A stretch of 64,000 nt of DNA from Paracyclopina nana (Eukaryota > Arthropoda > Copepoda > Cyclopoida > Cyclopettidae): positions 14,012,001-14,076,000 of the forward strand of contig JAGUCH010000001.1 in NCBI GenBank assembly GCA_019096065.1, written 5' to 3'. Shown here piece by piece: positions 1 through 13,900 of the stretch. The position numbers were made by a program, and so were the translations under genes. The notes under the pieces are model-generated. The model was not told where the DNA came from. It saw only the letters and a list, made by a program, of their open reading frames with translations, and did not search any database. Position 1 is the stretch's first letter, and each line of letters starts with the position of its first letter.

Positions 1-3000
1 TTATTTTCATCCATTGCACCTAAAGGCCACTAATAAAAACTCGAAGCCATGAGGCAGAAGAAAAAAGCCCTCTTTTGGGATTTGGCCTCCGCACTTGAGG
101 TCATGAAGCCATGAGGAACTTTGATGCGCTTCATCATCCACGAGAGGCTGGAAAGTTTAACCTTTCAAAAAAGGGGAGTAGAAAATGATGTTATATTGTT
201 TATACCAAAAAAAGCCACACATCGGAGCTTTAATTAGAAAATCACCAATATCCAGCTTTTTGGGGTGACAATTTAAGTGGTATAATGGTGGAGCAACTCA
301 TCAATTATCGTAAATAAACACTCTCTTTTTGACAATGCACCCTGTAATGAGGACATTTTTCTCGTCAATGGCCAAATCGATGGCCTTCGCGTACAAGACA
401 TCAATCTCAACCAGTCTTCCACGGCCTTTATTGATTGAAGCCCTTTATTTTGATCAAGACCATGAAAATAGAGGAAAGGCTTTGAAAGAGAAAGCTCCTT
501 TTGAGGAATGATCAATTAGCTGAGAAATGCAACTTATTATTGAGGAATCAAGTTAGAGCAAACGAATTCTATGTGCGGAATGCAGGTCCGCAAATAGGCT
601 GAACAAGGTTCAATAGCTTTGCTGAAAAACGCCCCAATAGGAGACAAAATAGTTGGCTCTATTTCTGCAGTAGAACTTTTGTAAGTGCTTTTTGACCAAC
701 TGGGAAATTGCTTTTGGTCACCACTCCATTTCTCACCTAAGATCTATCTTGGAGTATCTTTTTTGATCTGCAATAATTCATCATCGTAATGTCTTAATTT
801 TTTTCCTTACTCGATGAACGAGACATAAATCACTCTGTCACAAGAAACAGGTGAGCAAGTAGTGAATCTTAAGGATAAAACGTATATATAAAAATTATGT
901 GTCTTAAAAAATCTAGAATTTCTGCTGCATAGGTAACTCAAAAAGTCTGATGTTGATTTCGCTGTTACAATATCCAGAAATGAATGCTAAATTGCTACTT
1001 CTTTATTAACGCAACCAATCGTTAGAACTCACGAAACCTTTGACGCTTTCTTCCTAATATTGCTCTTGCTTTTAAAAGTGACCAACCAGCGCGGCCGTTT
1101 TGTTATTGTGAAGCTAATATTTTAAAATTGACATCAAATTCGCACGAATACAATTTTCGTAATGCTAGCTTCACATCAAAAAAGGCTTAAGAGTTGTTGA
1201 CGACTTGTGTGGGTATAAGAGGATTATGCTGCAGTGAATGCATTTGTTGCAGCCCCTATCATCTGAAAAAAAACGATACATGAATGACTGATATAAAAAT
1301 AGCCCAACTATTTTCATAAAAAATTGGATTTTTCAAGATTAAAATGCTTCTAATGATTGCTGTCATAGTGCTTTCTGTGTCGGGGTAAAATTCAGCTATA
1401 TGATGATTAATGGTCATAAAAGCAGATGAGCAACACTTAACTACAACAGCGCTGACGATGATGTCCATTGTTGTCATTATAGCCGTTAAAGTCGAGATAA
1501 GAAAGCTGCAGCTACCACCCTTTATAAGCATGGAGTCTCGCTTTTCAGCTTTCTTTCATCCTGGGCTCCTTTCCAGGACACACTGCTATACTTTTGGGGT
1601 ATATGGTATTCTATATGTCTCACCAAGGCGCTCGCCACAATGCACGAAATCTAGCAGTAGAAATTGTAATGCTTTGTGATTAGTAAAAAACGAATCAGCC
1701 AACTTAGCTGAACGCTTCTCAAGTTTTATTCAGTAGGTTTTGTGCTGCGCAGATTTCTCGCTCTGTACTCTCAGCTTCTTTCTTATTCAGCTCGGCCGCC
1801 AATAACTCAGTTTGCGCTTGAGCTTCGACCGAGCAAGAGCGATTACAGCAGTGAAAGCAAAAAGACTGTTTTGCTCGCTTCTTTTGTGATTCGCATAAAA
1901 TTCGTCAAAATTGAGGGGGGTGCAGCATCCTTTGAAAAGCTCTCCCAAATGCTGGTTAAGAGGTGAGTCAGTTAAAATACGTTAAATTCCTCTCGAGGCG
2001 CCAAAGTGTCTCGAAACGCAAATCCTCGTCGCCAGCTTGTCTAGACATGAATAGCCGTTAAACCATGTGGCGCCTCACGATCTTTGTTCATCTTATTGGC
2101 AATAGCCGTGAGTAACAAAGGAGTCACTTGCTCATTTATTCGATATGCTCGAGCGTAAGGCCATTTACTGAGTCAAGCATAGCAGTAATTGATGTAATCT
2201 GCCCCAGGCTCTGATGCTTAATACAAGGAAAAGGTGCTGACTCTCTAGATTTTGGGGGTGGATAACAGATTTAGCAAAGTTTGCACTTTCCAAGCCATCA
2301 GTCTGTATACCCCGTTTTTGTATTTCTAAGCGGATCAGTACATGAGAATACAACAAATGCTCCGCATTATGATGAAAATAATGCTTTGTTGTCATTTTTC
2401 GCGTGCGAGCAACTCAAAAGATTGCATCAGATTAGGATAATGGAATTGCGCTCAGAGTGGGTAAAATACACGGCCGGGGAATAAAAACATTCCGTATAGC
2501 GCTATCTGCATTTAGCATAAAACAGAAGTTAGTACGTCACTCGGCCATTATTATCATCTAAAGAACTTGAGTATCGTTTGCCTTCATAAAAATATATAAT
2601 ACCTTAGTATTTTTTGCCATGAAATACTACTGCATGAAAAACACCATAGGGAAACCTCTTAGTCTTAAAATAGTTTATAGTTTAGTAGCGCCTGTGAGTC
2701 TAGACGCGTCGGTGAATGAATTGGCACCATGGAGAAACTTTATTCGCGAGGCGAAAGTCCGCCAATTAGGTGTTTCTTCAATGTTTGTAATGTATAAGTC
2801 TAAGGAGGGTCAGAGAAAATTTCTGGGCTTGACATGACATTTGTCACACTTTCCGCCTTTCTGAGGGGGATTCACTCGCAAAAATGACACATTCCTTTCA
2901 AAAAGTTAATTACTCTCGAGCATGAAATGCCCTACTTGGAATCAACAACTATGCTAATTAACAATTTTTGCTCTGACCAATTGCTAGCTAATCTGGAGCC

Positions 3001-4423
3001 TTTCTGATAATATTCTGCCTAACTGGAGAAACTCCAAGAAAAGATTGCATTCATGCCAAGCTGAGATTGATTTCGGAACTTTTTACGATCATAAATCTCA
3101 AAAGGGGGATTTTCCATGATCATCTTGCGCTGTTACGTTAATGGCTATTTTGCGTGCAAAGTCTCTATAAGGCAGAACTACGTAGCAGTAATGTGGTGTG
3201 TTCATCTGATTGAAAAAGCTCGGGTAGATGAACTCTCCTTTCTCGTTCTGCAACGAACGTTGAAACTAGCTGAAAATTAGAGGTTGCTACTTTGTTGCAT
3301 CAAGTCGTCGTTAGAGGAGAACCAAATCAATCATGGATATGAAAAATCAATATCAATTACCGAAGGGACATCAAAGGCATACCGCAAATTACATCATACT
3401 ATCGAGAGCATCTCGATTCGTTTCTCAATCTCAATTTTGGCTCCCTTGCACATTTGGATAAAATATGAAAATGACTTTTGGGGTGGCTTGTAAAAAAGCT
3501 TAAAAAGCATCACTGAAAGAAGTAAAGCCCCCAACTTGAATGTGTCCCCCAGTAGCAACTATTGGAAGCAATCTTGATTCAAAGTGATCGATTTTCCCTA
3601 CACTGGCTTTCTCCCTTCGACTGCACTGCAAAAATCCATTTATATCAGAAATTAGATTTGGAAATTGGCAACTACTTCCCTTATCTGCAATGTGATGGTA
3701 GGAAATGTCATTCCATCATAATGGAGAGCCGATTCCTCTCACTGTCACTCCTTGAAATGGCTGCTGCATTTCCTCTGATTCTCCCGCCATGTGATGTAAA
3801 CAAATGAAGTGACTTCTGCGAAGTCAATTCTCTTTTATTTAAAGCTTGCTCCAATGTCATGTTCAGCAGTCAATATATAATGGGAAATTACGCAGAGTGT
3901 GGCTAGGAAATGTCAGATCACAAAGGAGGAGGACTGATTTTTTCTTCCCTCCAGCTAGCATTGGAAAAGTGATCACAGCGTGTATAGTAGCACATGCACG
4001 GCCTCTGGATGATTGCGTGACCAAAGTCCATTTTCAACCAATGTTGGTGGTTCCTTTGCTGCTACGTGGCAGCAACTTCAGTCTGCCAACTGTGTCAAAA
4101 AAGTGGCTGAAATGTAGAAAGGGTGGTGTGTGTCAAAATGGCAACTAGACATTTTTCAGCACTAGTTTCACAACTCACTAAGAATTAATGAGCACGTCCT
4201 GCTTAACTAGGTTTCGAGCAAAAGCAAGGCTAAAAAAGCACCTTTTTTGCTGTTGTTCTGCAACAAGCTGCTGCCTTATCTGCTTTTCCTTCTCCTCTTG
4301 GGACAAAGACATCAAACAAGAAATGAAGCTCATCTTCATAATAAGATTTGCCAACTCCAAGAGCAGCAAGAAAAGTTATAATCCTTGTTTGCCTGCATTA
4401 ATCCCATCTTTTCTCCATTCCAG
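1..4423. other. Non-coding, probably upstream intron of the zinc-finger gene
   Basis: No convincing exon, RNA gene or repeat was seen here. The exon that starts at 4424 begins with the last base of a split codon, so a coding exon must exist further upstream. None ending in the required phase 2 with coding-like composition was recognised in this stretch. The open frames are short, low in complexity and lack domain motifs. It is most likely intron; the missing 5' exons probably lie outside the window. Confidence 0.5.
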
Positions 4424-4911
4424 CTACTATGGGCCTGGTACCTCATTGTTCTATCCAATGGGGCCGGCCGCGGCGGCGACCGGCCTGCCGCTCACAGCCC
4501 ACTCGCCTTTCGGCCCGTCGGTCACCGTTAACGGTGCCATGCCGACCATGGCCACAGCTGGGGGCGTGGGCGGCGGGGCCAGCTTCCACCACGCCCACAA
4601 CCTAGCCGCTGCTGCCGCAGCAGCCGCAGCGGCTGCCCAACAACAGCATCAACAGCAGCAGCAACACAGTGCCGTTTTTCACCTTGCCGCGCCCTCTACC
4701 GCTAAAACCTCGGTGTCTCCCTCTGCAGTGAACTTGCAACCCTCAGGCCTTGGTTCGAGCCCCAATCATTCCACAGTGAATTCCAATGCAGCTAAGTTGG
4801 GCTCGCCCGCGGCGAAAAAGTTCCGTCCCGCATTCACCAGACCGTCTCATAAGGGATCGAGATATATACCGAAACCGATCCCGCAAGAATTGGGCAACTT
4901 GAAAACTTACA
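4424..4911 (+). CDS. Zinc-finger gene exon with Ala/Gln tracts
   Basis: The acceptor is a pyrimidine run ending CAG at 4421-4423; the donor GTAAGC starts at 4912. The exon begins with the third base of a codon and ends with the first (phase 2 in, phase 1 out). It is far richer in GC than its surroundings. It encodes a Gly/Ala/Pro-rich stretch, 11 alanines, then QQQHQQQQQH, a Ser/Thr/Asn-rich linker, and a basic segment KKFRPAFTRP...SRYIPKPIPQ. That last part looks constrained; the tracts before it are typical disordered regions of transcription regulators. The long frame upstream of 4424 is intron read-through and should not be counted as coding. Confidence 0.8.
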
Positions 4912-7900
4912 GTAAGCCGACCTTTTTTCTCTCTTTCCCAGTAGCAATTTGAAGCCAGCCACCCGATCAATCAGGTTAATGGCTTTCTTTTCAGTCACTT
5001 CTAATATGTCAATCCATGGCTCTCTCTTATGTTTACGCGCGCCTTTTTAGCTCACTGATATTGCTAGGGCTCTATTGGCGTGCCTGCCAAAAAAGCAGGC
5101 CAGTTTATGGGACTCTAGATACAAGATTAGTGGGGATGCCAGCTGATTTATTCTGATTTATCGACTGTTTTGTACTGTCATTACATGATGCTGGTATATG
5201 CTCTTAGGAGTGCATTAGGGAGCATGCATCAACATACTCAGTAAAAAAATATGCTGGATGACCCACTATTATTAACAATCTGCATGCTTTGTATCTAAAA
5301 AAATGTGAAGGAGTCGTATTGACGATGCAAAGTCCCTTTTTGCCTCTTGCTTTCCCCTCAGTGAACGAGCAAAGAAAGATTACTCCCTGTCCCTTTTTTG
5401 TTGGCATCATTAGGCAACAATGTATTCATACAGAATAAGGGCTTGAATGTATTTATAGGAAATCTAACTCTTACTGCTGTTGTAGCATATTGGAAAAAAT
5501 CTACAAATATTGACCTTTCTTCTCCGTTTGAGGTGGCAGTGGTGCACTTTCTTCAGTAGATACAATACAAAATGTCCAATAATTTGAATGCAGAGTTATG
5601 TTGTAGAATGTTGTAGCATTTTTGGACCAGCTGTATTTCCTGGCTAGCAAAGTTACTTTTTGCCAGCTTGGCTGCCAAGAAAGTTCACAACTTTTCTCAT
5701 CTGATCTGAAAAAAGGCTTTTTTTCGTCGGAAACTGCAGCATCAATTCGTTATCCAGCAACTATTCTTGCTTATTTGAATTTTCAATTCTTGCGCATGAG
5801 GACAAGTCTGTTTAGTGCCAATCAGGACTGATGCAAACATCATCCAGTTCAGAGCAAAGTTTGTTCTTCACTGGTGCTAGTTTGGTAAACATGGCTGGTA
5901 GTATAACATTGGATGTAATCTCATGCTACTCTACTCTCCCTGTCCTGGTCTGGTACGTGTTTGGTATGGTGCCAATAGCCAAGTTTGAACTTTCACGATC
6001 AAATCCTGCTATAATACCAAAGGTCAGCCAGCGTTGACCCCAGATATGAAAGTTACCTTCTCAACAGATCCAGCCCTTAAATACCCTCTTAACTTGGCCT
6101 AGTTGATTAAAAATGTTGGCAACTACTTTTTTGTGTGTGATTTTTTCCCCTTTTGGTAGTTGGCCGGACTGGATTTGGCTGAGGTCCAAATTGCAAAAAG
6201 GCTTCTAGAAATTATGGGAGCCTTTCTACGTACTTCTTCAAACCCTCATGGTCCCCTCAGATGATGGAAGGAAAGGATTGATCCCAAGCTGTCATCGTTA
6301 AGAGCACTGAAGCTTGAAGATCTTGTCGAGGACACTCCGAGGAGAGTCTCTCTAGAAATTCAGCTCTAAAGCTAAGCATTATCACGCCTTTTTCCCACTG
6401 TGTCAATAGTTGGGGGTCTTTGCCAGTAGGTAAATTTGCATAAAACTTTTCTTCCTCTTTTCGATGATGGCTTTAATGGATTTGGCAAAGCAGCTAAATT
6501 GCCAACTTTTATGGCGCCATTCCTCATCATGCTACCATGTAGTAGTATATAATATATGTATAATGTTCCTGGCACCTCCGATTTCTAAGACTCAAACGGC
6601 TTTCATATATTTTTTACGCTGTACACCGCAGATTACAACAAGAAAACCCTGTGGGAAAAATATTAGGAAGGTTCACTACAAGGGGATCTTCATCATCATC
6701 CTGCTGAAACTGTGAGCTTGACATGAAAACTGGCTCATTAATTTTGCAAGGGAAAGAAATCTGTGCGCTAATAAATAACCCCTACCAGCCTCACTGTAGT
6801 TCCAAAAAGAAAGCATTCGTATTGGGCTCAGGTTTTCTGTGGGCTATTCCAATAATCCCGCTTGAGTCACTTTTCGCTCAACTGAGTAATGAGCCATTGA
6901 TATTCGTGGCCATTGAGCAACAAGCTGCTGAAAGATTGAATAATGGAGCTGCATTAAATGGTCAATCATCCACGATATATGAGTACTATAATTATAAAGG
7001 GGCATTCTAGGCCAGTTAAAACATAGAGAGGTCTCCTTTCTAGTTTAAACCATGCTCAGTGCTTTATTTTGTCGGAATTTAATACATTCGTAATACACAG
7101 AAGGAGTTTTGCGAGAAAAATGTGTACCTTTAAAAACATTAATCAATCCTCACACTAAACAGCAACAAGTAATTAGTGAGGCAGTTATCAGAAGCAGTTA
7201 GCAAACCAGTGGGTAAATACAAAGAAACTCCATAATCAGGCCCATGATGGATCAAATCACAAATGCTTTTTAAATTCGCCTTAAAAAAGATAAATTGCGT
7301 TTCTTTTTATTTAAACAACTAGATCAGCGGCACAGATTTTCCGTTGAAAGAAATCGCGGAAACGGAATTTGTGATGAGTAGAGTGGCATGCAGCTTAACA
7401 TGGATACCACCTGTTGATCTGGGGTTGACTGTCGATACACAGTTTTGCGCCGATTATTTTCATGCGATTGATTATTAGCTGTCAAGCTATAGAAAAAAAG
7501 AGCCAAAATAGCTGGTTTTGTATAACTCGTGCAATTATTTGCATGCGAGTTGTACAAAAAAGGGGCTAAAATAGCTGTTTTTTGTATAACTCCTGCAATT
7601 ATTTTCGCTTCAGTTATACAAAATAGGGGCTAAAATAGCTGATTTTTGTATAACTCGTGCAATTATTTGCATGCGAGCCATACAAAAAAGCATTATAAGC
7701 ATGGGAGTTATACAAATTAGGAGCAAAAACTGATCATTTATGTATTACTAATGCATTTATTAGCAAGGAAGTTATACAAAAAAGGGCTAAAATAGCTGTT
7801 TTTGCATAACTCCTGCAATTGTTTGCATGCGAGTTATACAAAAAATGAGCTAAAATTCGGATAACTCGTTCAATTTCTTGCATTCGAGTTATACAAAAAA

Positions 7901-10900
7901 GGGATAAAATAGCTATTTTTTTATAACTCAGCAACAATTTGCATGCGAGGGGCTAAAACGGTATATCAGCCAAACTGAGAATCCACTTTTCCGCGATCCA
8001 CTTTTCAGCGGTCCGATTTACCGCGATCCACTTTACCGCGATGTTATTGTGGCTCTTTTCATTTTGCACATGCTGCGTTTTATCGTTTGAACTTAACTTT
8101 TAGGCACCTTAATCACTTTTCATTTGACTACAAAGCAGCAGAAAATATAGATGACTATTTTTGCTCATAGCTCCTGAAAAGTCTTGAGACCAAGTCTTGC
8201 ACCACTTTGGAGCCTTTACTTTTTTTAAAAATCTTTCTAAAAGTATATGTTCTGGAGGAATAAGGCTTCAAGCTAGTCCTACTTTTTGCATAGCTCTTTA
8301 GATTACTTATTTGCTCGATGCTTATGGCTTTTTCTTGGTAAATTTGAATGTTTTAAAGTAAAGCCAAAAAAATGCCAAAAAACCGAAAACTTATTACATC
8401 CAAAGAAGTGAGTCCCTAGCTGACCTTACTGGCTTATAAATGTCTTCGGTTTCATCTTTAACATCTTTAATTGATCTAAAAATTACATTTGAGTGGATCG
8501 CGGAAAAGTGGATAGCTTAAAAGTGGATCACAGAAAAGTGGATCGCGGTAAAGTGGATTCTCGGTTTGGCAGTACATTCGCTAAAACAGCTGTTTTTTAT
8601 TTTATTCCTAGCCGCCTCAAGAGTATTAGTTATATGTAGTTGTGTTTGATTATATTTTTCAACGTAACTAGTATTGTACGAGAAAATGAGCCATAAGCCC
8701 GGTTCCAACAAGGAAAATCAGCATAGTCAGGAGACGTAACTTGACTTTTTAGCATAGTCAGGTCACAGCTAGCTCGCGCGCTCAGCTCAACCTAACTTAA
8801 CTGGTTTACCGTACTATACTATGCTGATATCCCGAGTTGGAACCGGGCTATAGTCTTTGTAATGCTGTCTTTGTTGGGCTTTTAGTATTCCCTTATTATA
8901 AAATGTGTAGCCATTGTCTTCTACTTGCTGAGGAGGCTAAACAAACAATCGTGTTAACATAACAATGATGACATGTGAAGAGCTCAATTATGGACAATGT
9001 TTTATTCAAGCAGACGCTTAAAATAATTTAAACAAACAGTTGTTATCTAATATTGGATTTTTCTCTATGACGCCTCAATTTTAGCTTCGGGAATAAAACT
9101 GGCTTTTTAGACAAAGCTCTTTTTAACTCGGTTTGCTCGCCCTCCTTCGCCCTAAATAAAAAGGCTCGCGTTTTGTGCTGATACATTAACGCCAGCACTA
9201 TAAGTTTATAGAACTACAAATAATATTGGAGGAGTTAGTGCAATTTAGCTTAGCTTTTATGGCTTTTGTTGGCAGTGAGCAAAACGCCTTTTTCACAATT
9301 CGCCCCGAAAGCTGTGTGCGTGTGTCCCGTGATTGTCGTTCCCCTTTTCACAAAGAGGAAAGCTCAAGAGATTTTGGCGCGCCAAATACCATTTCAGAAC
9401 GTGTACGCCGTGCTTTTCTTCGGCTAGCCCAAACCTTTCCAAAGAATTTTGCAAATCCAATGAAGAAGCGTCTTAATTTTTCAAGGCTCGTGCACGCTCC
9501 TTTTTGTCAGTCAGTGGATAACTTTACATGAATTGTTGAAGTCCTATTGGGAATTTTCCTTTTCTTCCAAAAAAGTTCAACTCTCCCAAGGGATTTTCTC
9601 GAAAAAAGAAAAGCGAAACAAGATTTTGACTCAAGGGCGTTCCCATATTGACCTGTTAGTCAAGTTAAGTTAGGTAAAAAGTTAAGTTCAGTTCAGTTCC
9701 GTTCCCAGATATTTATGTAGGTAGAACTTAACTTAGCTTGATTTTATGTAGTACTAGCTTACTTGCCCAGCTAAGTTCAGTTGCCAAACTGAACTTAGCT
9801 TCAAAAAGTGTTCTCATATGCGTAGTAACTGAAGCTCGCTCAATTGAGGAAAGCTAACTTTGCTCATCAGCTGCTGATGTACAACGCGTTGGCGTGTCAG
9901 CTCAGCGGTCAACTGAACATTGCTAAAACGAACCGAACTTGGCTAGAACTAGCTGAACTTAACTGATCAAGTAAGGTTGCTGTTTTAGCAACGTAACTTG
10001 ACTTAAAATTCGAATATGGGATCGCCCTTCAGGCTAGAAATTGAGTTTGGCTTCTTTGGCCAACTTGGAAATGAGAAGCCAGTTAGCACTGAAAACTGTT
10101 CTAGCCATTTTAAGGTAGCGGAGAAGTCGTTTAACGACTGCAGCATCAATGGTCCTGAGATGAAAGCTTCGGTCCTCCTTTTTGGCCATAAACATGGAAA
10201 GAAAGCAGTCGCACTAGCTCTGTAAAAGCAGTGGAAGAAAAAATTCCTTTCTTTTCCAAGAGATAACAAAGGGCCAAATTTTTCTGGATCCATCATAGTG
10301 CCACCTAAAAAGGCTCTAAAACAAAGAGTGGACACTTTCTTTCAAGGTGAAAATAAAGGCTGTGAGAAAGTAGCTTTTCTCAAAGTAACGTCTCTTTTTT
10401 TCCTTCAGTGCTACATATACTAATTGGATATCAGAAATCAATTATCACTGTTATAAGCTTTTCAAAAGGGAATCAGCTTTGACCATTCCCAGTTGGCTGC
10501 AACACTCTTTATTTGCCGCTGGCTGCCAAGAAAAATGCGTCACAAGCCTTATCTTAATGGAAGAGCGGCTATTTCCATTATGAGCTTCTTTTCTGGCAGC
10601 GAGAAAATTGCCCTAAATTAAGATTAGCTGGTCATAAATCCAGCCCTTTTCTTCATCTGTTTTTAGCTTTTTTAAGGCTACAACAGATGATAAGGCATAT
10701 GGCTGTCGCTAGTTTTAAAAGCCTCCTCCTTTCAACTCCAGTTGCCCCTTTGATAAAAGCTGATATCACAAGTTAGTATATGCTTTTAATATCTGCCTCT
10801 GACATGGAGATTGTGAAACCACTTTATCTCACAACTTTATCTCATTTTAAACAACAAAAACTGAGCTGCTGTGGATGGCACCCCGACTTTTTCGTTGCCT

Positions 10901-13900
10901 CCTGCTCTTTCGACTGCAATTTTGATCTCTAAGATATAGTGGAAAATTGCCTCTGGAGATTCCATTACTTTTTGTCTTGGTGAGTAACTTCTCATGTACT
11001 CTCTTGTGTTGCCATGGATATGGCGAAACCACTATGGACCTTTTCATTTTGGGGCGAGAGAGCCATTCATGCTTGATTATTTCTGTACCATTTCAGCCAA
11101 AATTAAGGTTTGATAATTATTGCAATAGCTGCCTTACCATTGGATACATTTTTGATCAAGAAACTTTTATATAGCCATACCTTAATGAAGTGCAATAGTG
11201 AGGTTGCCATAGAAGCAACCACGATAATCTTTCAAATCTGCTAGCAATTCGGAGGTCTTACCTCATCTTTACTCATGTTGGACTCAAGCTGTTTTTATGG
11301 CCTCTACCACTCTCAGATCCTGGACTTGGAATAGTTCCCTCCTGTTGTGGTTAAATGCCCCTTTGGCAGGTTTTTCCTCTGCTACAGCAGAAATATAAAC
11401 TTGCACAGAAAGTATAAGCAAGAAAAGTTTCACATTTCAACTCTAGCTCGTGAAAAAAGTTGACCTACCTTTTCACACTTTCCTGGATATGTAAGCCAAA
11501 CTTTTTCCATCCTCACACCTTATTAGTACTTTTTAATCAGCAAAATTCTCTCGAGCTTTTGCAATTTTTTCATGAATCTTCTTCATTATCTTTTCTTTCC
11601 ATAAAGTTGAGAATTTTTATGACAAAGTTGTATTTTGCAAACATTGGAGAAAGCTCAAGAAATCCCCAAGAGACACTCTATGATGGATCTTTTGGTGGCT
11701 TTTCGTTCTTCTCTCTTGCTGTTCGTGGTACATGATAAACTACCAACTTGTCCAGACACGACTCATAAATTCACTTTTTCAAAAGATCCTTATAAAAATA
11801 ATCTCTGATTCCCCCGCTGTTGGATGTCAAAGATGTGTAAATAATTTACCCAATAGAAGAGCATAAACATGACTCGAGGATCATTGGAGTTAAAAATAAA
11901 ACAGACCTTCAGGCTCACACGCAGTTCAATTTTTCACCCATTTGAACTTGGACAATTGGAGAAATGTTGTTCATGCTCACTTTAAATTCTTTACTTTCTT
12001 GGCCAAGCTTCTTCGGCTCTAAGGTCGCTCGCAAATTAATTGCAGATTCACTTTCCAGCTTAGCCATAAGAAAACTACTAAGTACTTATTTACTTTTTAT
12101 ACTATTCTTGAACATTTGTGGGCTATCGCTAATCTTGAGTGCTTTACTAGCTACATTTCTGCTGACAAGTTTTCCCTTTCTCAAAGCTTGTTCAAATTGA
12201 CATAAAGACGAATGACAAAAAGAAGCAATGAACGACTTTCTAGAATAGCGAGAACGTTAGGACGAGCTCAAAAGGGTAAACGTATGTTTATATGTTGTAA
12301 TTGAGCGAGCTGATATGCTATTTTCTCCCTTGTGATCTTCTGCCACTTCCATTGTTAAAGTGATTTTTCATGAGGACTGAAAGTTTATGACAGCTTGGAA
12401 GGAGTGTCTTGACACAGCCTCCCTTGGCTTAAAAAAGGAGAATCTTGCCTGTATTCAAAGCTTTGCTTACATCCATTGGTCCAAAATCGAGGGGAAAGTT
12501 TGAAACCAGTTCGCTGTAAAGCTTGAGAAACCACTTTGACAGTCACATTTGTCTTGCTGGATGCATCTCCTCCGCATACTCACCTACATAGCAACCACTA
12601 GCTAGGATGTATTTCGGCCCAAATGCTACAACATCCTTTACGCATAGATTGATGATTTGCAGTGAAAATGCCCCATTTTGGGTAAACGACCGGAAAAAAG
12701 CCTATTTCTTACTCTGCTTAGCCCAGCAAAACGGAAAGGTTCACTTTGGCTCATTATCTTCCGCGTCTTTGATCGTGGCTTGGTTACGGTTGTTATCGCT
12801 TCTTATTTACTGACATCGCAACCTCGTCAGTAAATAAGAACCGATAACAACCGCAACCATGCTACGATCAAAGACGCGGAAGATAATGAGCCTTTGTGTG
12901 TCTTTCTAATGGAGCCCATGAAATATTCAACACAGATCTGATCATGAGCATTGCAGAAGGGACAAAATATGGCTGCTTTTTTGCCCATCATGTCGTTAAT
13001 CTCTGTCAACCATTGCTTCTTTCTTGTCCTTAGGCTGCTTTCACACAGTGGATATTCCCAGCATCGTAGCCTTTTCAAAAGGTGCTAAAAAGAGTCATTA
13101 TTCGGAGCCTTTTGTAATTTGGCCGTATTTCACTTTAGTGGAGCCATAAAATCTTGAGCATTACAATTCAAATGAACTTGTTGACATCTTATGGGACACA
13201 ACCACTTGAGATTACAAGGATGATAAATGATGACCGTGCTCTTTGCTTTTGGGACCGTATGTCCCATTAGTGCTCCTTCGATACAGAATTGATTACTATC
13301 GCTGCGTATATGAATTATATAATACATTCTAGGCTTGTTTTCGTATTCCTCGAAGAAAGCAGATCTTCCCCTAAAAGGATACGCTGCTGCATGTCAGAAG
13401 AAGCAGACAAAAAACAGCACATAGTATATGTTTTAAAATCGATATGTTAAGAGTATTGTCTGACTTCTTTTATGAACTTTCCTTTTTTGTGGCAAAATAC
13501 TTTGTACCTCAAATGCACTGCTACAAGAGTGTGAGCAAATATAGCTTGCCTGTAGGAGCAGTGGAAGGAGGGCGTTGGAAACTATTTGAAAAGTCAATAT
13601 TGGTCTGGTACTTTCATTGTTTTGGTCGATTTTACGTCCCACCACCAACACAAACAAAGTTTTTGCTCAACCACTGAAAGGAATTATAGGAACGCAATGA
13701 CTAGAAAACCTGAATTGTCCTTATGTTTCAGCTAAATTCGTGAGAAAACTTGAAATGTCTTTTTCTTGCAAATTTTCCCATACTGGCCAGGAAATTGCAA
13801 ATTGCGAAAAAGGGGGGCTAGAAAGCTGTGAAAGCCTCGACGGTTAAAAGATACACTTTTGGGCCATAAAAATGTCCAGGTGCTCGATTTTAAGAGGGAA

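Noticed and set aside
4188-4423. N-terminal extension of the Ala/Gln exon from an ATG at 4188
   Set aside because: The sequence up to 4423 is intron-like and ends in a clear pyrimidine tract plus CAG acceptor; coding composition starts only at 4424.
7440-7960. CRISPR-like array
   Set aside because: Adjacent tandem units without unique spacers, in a eukaryotic intron; it is a minisatellite.
12607-13078. Two open frames on opposite strands that end in the same SLSSASLIVAWLRLL peptide
   Set aside because: They read into the two arms of the 145-bp palindrome; the shared peptide is a by-product of the inverted repeat.
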